From positions 1-7,381 of the forward strand of contig JACPTT010000079.1 of NCBI GenBank assembly GCA_016192645.1: a DNA stretch of 7,381 bases, in the 5' to 3' direction. The position numbers were made by a program, and so were the translations under genes. Positions within the stretch are counted from its first letter, which is position 1. Every line of letters starts with the position of its first letter. The notes under the pieces were generated by a model. That model ran no database searches and was not told the origin of the DNA. It was given only the letters and a program-made list of their open reading frames with translations. This stretch comes from Candidatus Levyibacteriota bacterium. GTDB lineage: Bacteria; Patescibacteriota; Microgenomatia; Levybacterales; UBA12049. Below are positions 1 to 4,069 of this stretch, piece by piece.

Positions 1-1
1 C

Positions 2-490
2 ATGATTCCCGTTTTGGTTAAGAAAAAGTTTCTTATGTCGGCAAATTCTTTGTTTGGTGTGGGAATTTACGGCTCGATTCTTATTGCCTACGCGCTTTCC
101 GGCTCGATTCTTCTTTTTTTTGGAAAAACTTCTGCGTTTTTTGTCCTTGCCTTTCTTTTTTTTATTGCCGCGCTCTTTATTGTTTTGATGAGGGCTAAAG
201 CGGCAAACCGCAGTTTTACGAAAACATTAAATGGTGTCTCTTTGCGCCTCACAGTCGGGGATGAGATAAAAAATGCCGTTGCGCTTATTACAAAAACTAA
301 GGAGATTTACCATGCGCTTTTGCTTTTGACGCTCTCCCAGGTTTTGATTTTGGTGGTGGCGGTAATCGGACCGGGTTATGCCCGGGAGATTTTAGGCATT
401 GATATTAAGCAATTTCCGCTTCACGCCGGCGGCGTTGGGAATGGTTTTGGGAGCTGTTGTTTTGGGCAATTTTTTGCACGCTCATCCTAA
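2..490 (+). CDS. MFS permease, upstream fragment (partial, frameshifted)
   Basis: This is the middle of a major facilitator superfamily permease, an integral membrane secondary transporter; its N-terminal part lies beyond the left edge. The ATG at 2 is probably internal. Hydrophobic helices are visible at about residues 18-39, 44-64 and 101-124, with a basic/polar loop (about 65-100) between the second and third, as in the central loop of 12-helix MFS proteins. After about residue 138 the translation turns into Gly/Cys-rich sequence unlike a transporter and stops at 488-490, while the next frame continues a normal MFS sequence, so this fragment and the following one are two halves of one gene. 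The substrate cannot be told. The break could be a real pseudogenising mutation or a one-base sequence error. Confidence is good for MFS and low for anything finer. Confidence 0.7.
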   Translation: MIPVLVKKKFLMSANSLFGVGIYGSILIAYALSGSILLFFGKTSAFFVLAFLFFIAALFIVLMRAKAANRSFTKTLNGVSLRLTVGDEIKNAVALITKTKEIYHALLLLTLSQVLILVVAVIGPGYAREILGIDIKQFPLHAGGVGNGFGSCCFGQFFARSS

Positions 491-893
491 AAGGGCGATG
501 ACTAGTGCCGGCATTTTTTTGTCGGGGGTTACTCTTCTTATTTTGCCTTATGGTTCGCAGGTAACTTCTCGGGGTTTTATTACAGCTCTTAATACTTATC
601 TGCCGGCTATTTTGTCAATAAACATCCTGCATATTATGGTTTTTTTGGCGTTTGTTTTAGGTATTGCCAATGCCTTGATTTTTGTTCCCTCGCATACTAT
701 TTTGCAGGAAGAGACCTCCGATGAGGTGCGGGGCAAAATCTACGGAGTCTTAAATACAATGGTTGGCCTTTTTTCTCTTTTTCCAATTATTCTTGTCGGG
801 GGACTGGCTGACTTGTTTGGGGTAGGCACGGTATTAACCGGGATTGGAGCAGGCATTCTTGCTCTTTTTATGTTTCGTTTGCTGATTAAATAA
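399..893 (+). CDS. MFS permease, downstream fragment (C-terminal part)
   Basis: This is the C-terminal half of the same MFS permease, read one frame further on. The nominal TTG at 399 is not a convincing start; it is only the first start-like codon after a TAG at 393-395 in this frame. Hydrophobic segments lie at about residues 11-25, 36-50, 71-96, 119-138 and 141-163. Between the third and fourth is P-S-H-T-I-L-Q-E-E-T-S-D-E-V-R-G-K-I-Y-G (about 97-116), which matches the cytoplasmic loop motif of MFS_3-type exporters (P..TLLQE.TP.E.RG...G). Joining the frames at about 413-420 restores continuous sequence (GIDIKQF followed by RFTPAALGMV). The gene ends with TAA at 891-893, two bases before the next start, so the pair probably forms an operon. 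If the frameshift is real, the transporter is dead. Confidence 0.7.
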   Translation: MILSNFRFTPAALGMVLGAVVLGNFLHAHPKRAMTSAGIFLSGVTLLILPYGSQVTSRGFITALNTYLPAILSINILHIMVFLAFVLGIANALIFVPSHTILQEETSDEVRGKIYGVLNTMVGLFSLFPIILVGGLADLFGVGTVLTGIGAGILALFMFRLLIK

Positions 894-895
894 AT

Positions 896-1585
896 ATGCA
901 GCCTTTTATATTTATTCTTTTTTTCTGCTTTCTTGTTTTTTTGTTTTGCCTCCATCTTTTTTCAAAGGATGATTTTGTGCTATTGCGAAAAAACATCTCG
1001 ATGGAGCGGGTTTTTAATCTGGCTTTTCTAACAGCCCTTTCTGGACTTTTTTTTGCCCGTTTTTTTTATGTTTTGTTTCATTTTCATTCATCCTTTTTAA
1101 ATCCTTTGGTTTTTTTCCTCTTTCCTTATTTTCCCGGGCTTTCCCTTCCCGGCGGGGTAGCGGGTGGCGTGGTTTTTTTCTTCTTCTGGGCCTCTTATCG
1201 AAAACTGCCGCAGGCCCGGTTATTTGACATCTTTTCGCTTTCCTTTCTTTGCGCCTTAACAGTTGGTTTTTTGATAAACTTTTTTTTGGCGCAAAAAATA
1301 GTTCTCTCTTTAAGAATCGCCGTTCCCGTTATTTATCTTTTGCTTTTTATCGCTTTGGTTAGAATCTTTTTATTGGTAAAACTCAAGGACGCAAGTATAG
1401 GGATTTTGTTCCTGCTTGTTTTTTCTTTTCTCTCGTTTGCGGTTGCGAGAATAGGGGCTGGGAATTTGCTGTTTCTAAACGGCGAGGATTTTATTTTAAT
1501 CGAGATGTTTTTACTCTCGCTTGTGTTTTTGGTAAAGCAGGAGAATTTACTTGCCAAAGGCAAAAAGCCCAAAATTAGGGGTTGA
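896..1585 (+). CDS. Lgt-like polytopic membrane protein, probably catalytically degenerate
   Basis: A 229-residue, very Phe/Leu-rich protein with about seven membrane helices (roughly 2-22, 39-61, 68-80, 84-101, 110-132, 139-163 and 167-188, with a final hydrophobic stretch at 199-213). The layout and the segments ARFFYVL (54-60) and PGLSLPGGVAGG (80-91) resemble prolipoprotein diacylglyceryl transferase (Lgt), the enzyme that transfers diacylglycerol to the lipobox cysteine. However, the conserved HGG of Lgt reads PGG here (85-87), and the GRxGN signature is represented only by GFLINFF (124-130), without the Arg. So the fold relation is plausible but Lgt activity is doubtful. The ATG follows the upstream stop by two bases and has no Shine-Dalgarno, suggesting coupled translation. 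The TGA stop (1583-1585) lies inside a 32-bp palindrome, so the tail may have been altered by that insertion. Confidence 0.6.
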   Translation: MQPFIFILFFCFLVFLFCLHLFSKDDFVLLRKNISMERVFNLAFLTALSGLFFARFFYVLFHFHSSFLNPLVFFLFPYFPGLSLPGGVAGGVVFFFFWASYRKLPQARLFDIFSLSFLCALTVGFLINFFLAQKIVLSLRIAVPVIYLLLFIALVRIFLLVKLKDASIGILFLLVFSFLSFAVARIGAGNLLFLNGEDFILIEMFLLSLVFLVKQENLLAKGKKPKIRG

Positions 1586-1608
1586 ACCCCTCGAGGGGTT
1601 CAACCCCT
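1577..1608. repeat. 32-bp perfect palindrome, copy 1 (REP-like)
   Basis: A perfect inverted repeat built of two 15-bp units, AGGGGTTGAACCCCT and AGGGGTTCAACCCCT, separated by CG. Each unit is itself a 7-bp-arm palindrome around one central base, so the element can fold as one long hairpin or as two short ones. It lies between the convergent Lgt-like gene (+) and the transposase gene (-). It contains the TGA of the former, and its last base is the first base of the TAA complement of the latter. It could act as a bidirectional terminator or 3'-end stabiliser, though no clear T-tract follows on the + strand. It is identical to the copy at 2932-2963. Confidence 0.95.
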
Positions 1609-2258
1609 TAGCCATCGAGGGTAAAATCTTTTAAGAGAGCAAGATTGTTCGCATAATCTACCTGGTCTTGCACGAATTTCTTATAATCTTTAGAGGACGA
1701 GAAGAAGGATAAAATCAATTCTCTATTGCAAATTGTTTCTTTTAGATTATTAATATAAGCGGGATAGCTTGACCATGGATATTCCTCGGGATTTGTAACC
1801 AACTCTCCTACGACAGGGTTAAGATGTATATAGCGCGATACATGCAACAGAAGGTTGTCTGTTTTAACTCCGACAGCTTTAAAACGCCCTTGTAACAATC
1901 CACCTACTCTTTTATACTTTTGGTTGAAGTACAAGGTATAGGCATTTGTTAGCTGTTTAATAAGTTTTGAGATTCCGTTCTTGGTGATTTGCCGGATTAA
2001 AAAATGAAAATGATTTGGCATAAGACAATAACAGAAAAAATCAATCTCTTTTGCAAGATTTTTACTATGGAGCCGTAAAGGAAGAATCGGGTATCTAGTT
2101 AAGACTTTTTCAAGAGGAGCCAAATAAATAAAAAGATAATAGAGGAATATTCTGTAATCTTGTTCATCAAGAAAGATTGTCCTCTTTTCAACTCCGCGGT
2201 TGAATACATGGTAAACATTGTTTTCCGCAAAGTCGCGTACGACATATTTTGAAGGCAT
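1608..2258 (-). CDS. REP-associated Y1 (HUH) transposase, IS200-like/RAYT
   Basis: A 216-residue transposase of the Y1_Tnp family, which cuts single-stranded DNA and stays joined to it through a tyrosine. Visible motifs are YHVFNRG (16-22) at the first strand, the metal-binding HUH motif in MPNHFHFLIR (80-89, His83 and His85), and SRYIHLNPV (141-149), whose Tyr143 is the candidate nucleophile. The length fits RAYT and TnpA_REP proteins and exceeds IS200 TnpA (about 150). All key residues are present, so it may be active. The ATG at 2256-2258 was chosen because MPSKYVVRDF is a typical start for this family; a TTG at 2294 would add 12 unlikely residues. No Shine-Dalgarno is seen, but a TATAAA box ends four bases before the ATG. 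No TnpB partner is present. Confidence 0.9.
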   Translation of the reverse strand: MPSKYVVRDFAENNVYHVFNRGVEKRTIFLDEQDYRIFLYYLFIYLAPLEKVLTRYPILPLRLHSKNLAKEIDFFCYCLMPNHFHFLIRQITKNGISKLIKQLTNAYTLYFNQKYKRVGGLLQGRFKAVGVKTDNLLLHVSRYIHLNPVVGELVTNPEEYPWSSYPAYINNLKETICNRELILSFFSSSKDYKKFVQDQVDYANNLALLKDFTLDG

Positions 2259-2260
2259 AT

Positions 2261-2268
2261 ATTTTATA
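2261..2268 (-). promoter_or_regulatory. Possible -10 box for the transposase gene
   Basis: Read on the - strand this is TATAAAAT, ending a few bases before the ATG at 2258. No well-spaced -35 was found: a TTGCAA at 2289-2294 would leave a 20-base spacer. Transcription from it would begin at or very near the start codon, giving a leaderless message. The call is weak because the region is A/T-rich. Confidence 0.3.
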
Positions 2269-2295
2269 CTAAACGAAGAAAAAAGAGATTGCAAT

Positions 2296-2327
2296 AGGGG
2301 TTCGACCCTTAAAGGGGTTCAACCCCT
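2296..2327. repeat. 32-bp palindrome family, copy 2 (diverged)
   Basis: It has the same 15+2+15 layout as copy 1: left unit AGGGGTTCGACCCTT, spacer AA, right unit AGGGGTTCAACCCCT. It differs from copy 1 at 5 of 32 positions, three in the left unit and both spacer bases, so it is only an imperfect palindrome while its right unit is unchanged. Read on the - strand it encodes the final residues GVEPL and the TAA stop of the Clp_N gene. That stop exists because the central CTCGAG of the other copies is CTTTAA when this copy is read on that strand. Confidence 0.9.
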
Positions 2328-2770
2328 AATGTTTCTTTGAGAAGCTGTTTGGTGTCAACTCCCATAGCCGCAAGGGTAGAAGCCGCAAGACAGTCTTCTT
2401 CAAGAAGTCTTCCTAAAAGGTCAAGTGGGGTAAGCGGTTCGTCCGAATGTCTTAAAATCCGCTGGATTTGCATGCTGAAGTTCTTACTGTTTCTCGCCAC
2501 TGAGTCGGGATGGCGTTCGCTTTCGCGCATCTTCTGCAAACTCTGGCTCAAGGCGGAAGGACTAACGCCATGGTTGCTAATAAGACGTCCTACCATTTCG
2601 CTTTCGTCTAGTAGTGTTTGAAGGAGATCCCCACTATCGAGGGGTCGCCTATTTACCCCCGCAATTGCAAACGCACGGCTTACCAGTTCAAAAGCGTCCA
2701 GCGTAAGATGATTTCTAAATAGATCAAGCGGATTAATGCTAGTAATGACTCTTTCGCTCGGGTTTCCCAT
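2309..2770 (-). CDS. Stand-alone Clp N-domain (Clp_N) protein
   Basis: A 153-residue helical protein that looks like two degenerate Clp_N repeats. Repeat 1 is about 22-78 (LTLDAFELVSRAFAIAG ... SGDLLQTLLDE ... RLISNHGVSPSAL) and repeat 2 about 97-146 (FSMQIQRILRHS ... PLDLLGRLLEE ... LAAMGVDTKQLL). They share the 'LL..LL.. ... L...GVD...L' pattern of the ClpC/ClpB N-terminal domain, which binds substrates and adaptors of these AAA+ unfoldases. No Walker motifs follow, so it cannot be an unfoldase; a role as an adaptor or as a domain acting with a ClpC elsewhere is inference. Its last five residues and stop lie in a 32-bp palindrome, so the C-terminus may be truncated or replaced. The ATG at 2768-2770 is preceded by a strong promoter and no Shine-Dalgarno. 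It is divergent from the pseudouridine synthase gene. Confidence 0.6.
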   Translation of the reverse strand: MGNPSERVITSINPLDLFRNHLTLDAFELVSRAFAIAGVNRRPLDSGDLLQTLLDESEMVGRLISNHGVSPSALSQSLQKMRESERHPDSVARNSKNFSMQIQRILRHSDEPLTPLDLLGRLLEEDCLAASTLAAMGVDTKQLLKETLGVEPL

Positions 2771-2777
2771 GGGCTAG

Positions 2778-2805
2778 ATTATAGCATGTTGTGGTATCAT
2801 ATCAA
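2778..2805 (-). promoter_or_regulatory. Strong sigma-70-like promoter for the Clp_N gene
   Basis: On the - strand there is TTGATA (2800-2805), a 16-base spacer, and TATAAT (2778-2783) preceded by TGC (2784-2786), so the -10 is a perfect extended TGnTATAAT. The usual start point, about seven bases downstream, falls at about 2771, next to the ATG at 2770, so the transcript should be leaderless. The -35 overlaps the -10 of the opposite promoter by one base. Confidence 0.65.
2792..2800 (+). promoter_or_regulatory. Extended -10 promoter for the pseudouridine synthase gene
   Basis: TGG (2792-2794) followed by TATCAT (2795-2800) matches the extended -10 pattern TGnTATAAT at all but one position. 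No recognisable -35 lies 16-18 bases upstream. The expected start point, about 2807, abuts the ATG at 2808, again implying a leaderless mRNA. The box overlaps the opposite promoter, so the two would compete for polymerase. Confidence 0.5.
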
Positions 2806-2807
2806 AT

Positions 2808-3605
2808 ATGGAACCGAAAATTTTGTTTGAGGACGGGGAGATTTTGGTATTGGATAAGCCTTCGGGGATAACGGTGAATCGGTCAGACACTACAAAAGGA
2901 GAGAGAACAGTGCAGGAGTGGCTTGAAGATGAGGGGTTGAACCCCTCGAGGGGTTCAACCCCTAAAGAGACGGATTTTTATAGGAGGGCGGGGATTGTTC
3001 ATAGACTGGATAAGGAGACTTCGGGTCTTCTTCTTGTTGCGAAAACCCCCTTGGCTTTTGAGAATCTGCAAAGGCAATTCAAAGAAAGGGCAGTCAAAAA
3101 AAGTTACATTGCCCTGGTTCATGGCAAAGTTGCGCCCTTCGACTCCGCTCAGGGCGAGATTCGTGTTCCGGTTGGCAGGCTCCCGTGGAATCGAAAGAGG
3201 TTCGGCGTAGTGGCGGGAGGGCGAGAAGCGATCACAAAATATAAAGTAATTCGATATTTTGAAGTGAGAAATGGGAAGTGGGATCTTGATTTTTTGAAAT
3301 CTAGAATTCAAGACGTCAAAGATTCAAAATCAAAAACCTCTCACTTCTCACTTCTAGAAATCTATCCTCAGACCGGCCGCACTCATCAAATCAGGGTTCA
3401 CTTAAAATACTTTGGCCATCCGGTATTTTCCGACCCACTCTACGGGGGAAGAAAGCAGACAAGAGCAGACCGAAAAATTTTATCTCGCCTTTTTCTCCAC
3501 GCTTCAAAAATCAGCTTCATTCATCCAAAAACAGGGGAGAAGATGGAGTTTGAAAGCAAACTGCCGGAAGAACTAGAAAATTTGATATTAGACGTTAGAA
3601 ACTAG
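2808..3605 (+). CDS. RluA-family pseudouridine synthase with repeat-derived insertions
   Basis: A 265-residue RluA-type enzyme that isomerises uridine to pseudouridine in rRNA or tRNA. ILFEDGEILVLDKPSG (5-20) is the usual first strand pair, GIVHRLDKETSGLLLVAKT (62-80) holds the catalytic Asp68, and LLEIYPQTGRTHQIRVHL (182-199) is the second family signature. No S4 domain precedes it, so the target (RluA-, RluC- or RluD-like) cannot be assigned. Three in-frame segments look foreign: residues 42-52, encoded by a 32-bp palindrome; about 109-117 (PFDSAQG), from a second inverted repeat; and about 152-183, from a 94-bp inverted-repeat segment between motifs normally only a few residues apart. The last codons also lie in the inverted repeat at 3587-3641. 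All catalytic motifs survive, so the enzyme is probably functional. The start is supported by an extended -10 just upstream. Confidence 0.9.
   Translation: MEPKILFEDGEILVLDKPSGITVNRSDTTKGERTVQEWLEDEGLNPSRGSTPKETDFYRRAGIVHRLDKETSGLLLVAKTPLAFENLQRQFKERAVKKSYIALVHGKVAPFDSAQGEIRVPVGRLPWNRKRFGVVAGGREAITKYKVIRYFEVRNGKWDLDFLKSRIQDVKDSKSKTSHFSLLEIYPQTGRTHQIRVHLKYFGHPVFSDPLYGGRKQTRADRKILSRLFLHASKISFIHPKTGEKMEFESKLPEELENLILDVRN
2932..2963. repeat. 32-bp palindrome, copy 3, inside coding sequence
   Basis: It is identical at all 32 positions to the copy at 1577-1608. Here it is translated within the pseudouridine synthase as GLNPSRGSTP (residues 43-52), in the loop before the catalytic HRLD motif. Of its three forward frames one contains TGA and two are open; because it is palindromic the same holds on the other strand. 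The host gene uses an open frame. As 32 is not a multiple of three, an in-frame insertion must have added or lost bases at the junction. Confidence 0.95.
3133..3156. repeat. Short inverted repeat encoding PFDSAQG, second repeat family
   Basis: CGCCCT (3133-3138) pairs with AGGGCG (3151-3156) around an inner CTTCGACTCCGCTC. Sequences of the type CTTCGACTCCGCTCAGGGC, giving FDSAQG when translated, are, as I recall, dispersed repeats in many uncultivated bacterial genomes; this is not verified here. In the window it lies in frame in the pseudouridine synthase (about residues 109-117), between LVHGKV and EIRVPVGR, a turn where length varies in the family. Only one copy is in the window. Confidence 0.5.
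3261..3354. repeat. 94-bp inverted-repeat segment inside the pseudouridine synthase gene
   Basis: The ends GAAGTGAGAA (3261-3270) and TTCTCACTTC (3345-3354) are a perfect 10-bp inverted repeat. The arms continue imperfectly inwards (GGGATCTTGATTTT facing AAAATCAAAAACC). It encodes a charged stretch of about 31 residues (152-183), including VKDSKSKTS, placed between YKVIRYF and LLEIYPQTGRTHQI, where RluA proteins normally have a short strand connection. It reads as a miniature inverted-repeat insertion kept in frame. Its purine-rich arms resemble in style the repeats flanking the four-helix-bundle gene, but a family link is not shown. Confidence 0.5.
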
Positions 3606-3641
3606 AAGCTGGATTTTGAGGATTGAAGGTTGAGGTTAGAA
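3587..3641 (+). repeat. Imperfect inverted repeat, left arm, flanking four-helix-bundle gene
   Basis: It aligns without gaps to the reverse complement of 4003-4057 with 37 of 55 matches, and 30 of 40 in positions 3-42; the longest shared run is TAGAAACT. It overlaps the last codons and TAG stop of the pseudouridine synthase and the TAA stop (3636-3638) of the four-helix-bundle gene. The sequence is purine-rich, so part of the identity may reflect composition. Confidence 0.55.
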
Positions 3642-3998
3642 GGTTTTCCAGTTCTTCTGAAGATTGGTTAACTTTCCTCCGAGATGTTTGTATCGAATAA
3701 GAAGATTTTCACAGAAATCTCTTGGCCAGTAGTTTAGATCTCTGGCTGTTTCTATATGTACTTCCATCTCATTTGAGGAACCAATGGAATCGTCTAAATG
3801 CTGCTTAAATTTCTTCTCAAATCTTCTCTTCGCCCATCCTTCTGCTATGTTTGAAGGACAAGATTTTGATGCTCTTCGCATTTGAGATGCTAAATCATTG
3901 CGTTCAAATACCGGGAGTTTTTTAACTGCCTTATGGATAATCAGCATTAGTTGGTATGCCTCTTGATATACTTCTAAATCACGAAAACTCTTAATCAT
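3636..3998 (-). CDS. Four-helix-bundle protein (23S rRNA intervening-sequence / S23 family)
   Basis: A 120-residue helical protein with the hallmarks of the family often named 'four helix bundle protein' or S23: FRDLEVYQEAYQLM (5-18), DLASQMRRASKSCPSNIAEG (35-54) and SSNEMEVHIETARDLNY (74-90). Length and motif order are normal and it appears intact. Members occur inside 23S rRNA intervening sequences and as free genes in many genomes; the structure is a pentamer-forming four-helix bundle related to Avd of diversity-generating retroelements. The biochemical role is unknown, probably nucleic-acid binding. It lies downstream of the large surface protein on the same strand, but the inverted repeats around it suggest an independent cassette. 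No rRNA, reverse transcriptase or template/variable repeat is seen nearby. No clear Shine-Dalgarno precedes the ATG at 3996-3998. Confidence 0.88.
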   Translation of the reverse strand: MIKSFRDLEVYQEAYQLMLIIHKAVKKLPVFERNDLASQMRRASKSCPSNIAEGWAKRRFEKKFKQHLDDSIGSSNEMEVHIETARDLNYWPRDFCENLLIRYKHLGGKLTNLQKNWKTF

Positions 3999-4002
3999 AG
4001 TA

Positions 4003-4057
4003 ATCTATTTTCTATCTTCAAGTTTCAAATTCTAGTCTCCAGTTTCTAGTGTCTATC
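4003..4057 (-). repeat. Imperfect inverted repeat, right arm, flanking four-helix-bundle gene
   Basis: This is the partner of 3587-3641 in inverted orientation. It forms nearly the whole upstream region of the four-helix-bundle gene and would have to contain its promoter; a TTGAAA and a TAGATT 15 bases apart are the best, weak, candidates. It ends 12 bases from the stop of the large surface protein gene. Confidence 0.55.
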
Positions 4058-4069
4058 ATCAAAATATTC

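Larger units (their letters stand above)
1577..2327 (-). mobile_element. REP-RAYT unit: transposase gene bracketed by two 32-bp palindromes
   Basis: The Y1 transposase gene lies almost flush between two copies of one palindrome family: copy 1 touches its stop codon, and copy 2 begins 38 bases upstream of its ATG. This is the arrangement described for REP-associated tyrosine transposases (RAYTs), whose genes are flanked by the REP sequences they are thought to process. Y1 enzymes act on single-stranded hairpins and usually leave no target-site duplication; only a 3-base AAT on both sides of copy 2 was noticed. The 751-bp span may be the mobile or domesticated unit. The bracketing is seen directly; the functional link is known from RAYT/REP systems; mobility here is inferred. 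Confidence 0.6.
3587..4057 (-). mobile_element. Possible cassette: four-helix-bundle gene between inverted repeats
   Basis: The single gene is bounded on both sides by a 55-bp imperfect inverted repeat: the right arm starts 4 bases from its ATG and the left arm contains its stop. The whole 471-bp unit sits between two unrelated genes, overlapping one gene's 3' end and ending 12 bases from the other's stop. Four-helix-bundle (S23-like) proteins are known from intervening sequences in 23S rRNA genes, themselves stem-forming inserts, so a structurally similar cassette outside rRNA is plausible. No transposase is encoded inside. Mobility is inferred from structure only. Confidence 0.35.

Noticed and set aside
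396..490. Programmed ribosomal frameshifting in the permease
   Set aside because: No convincing slippery site, downstream pseudoknot or internal Shine-Dalgarno was seen; a mutation or sequence error is simpler.
1583..1585. TGA recoded as glycine (code 25), since the only TGA stop lies in a palindrome and read-through would reach a TAA at 1622
   Set aside because: The other long frames, including 1103 codons of the surface protein, contain no in-frame TGA, which is not expected in a code-25 genome.
1577..1608. Standard Rho-independent terminator
   Set aside because: The stem is long enough, but no T-tract follows on the + strand and only a short one on the - strand, so it is recorded as a repeat with possible terminator function.
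1577..2963. Three similar palindromes considered as a CRISPR array
   Set aside because: Spacing is irregular (hundreds of bases), genes lie between the copies, and there are no spacers of uniform size.
3636..3998. An intervening sequence within a 23S rRNA gene
   Set aside because: The flanks are protein-coding genes, with no rRNA sequence on either side.
3587..4057. Diversity-generating retroelement, because four-helix-bundle proteins resemble Avd
   Set aside because: No reverse transcriptase and no template/variable repeat pair with adenine-specific differences is present; the protein has S23-type motifs.
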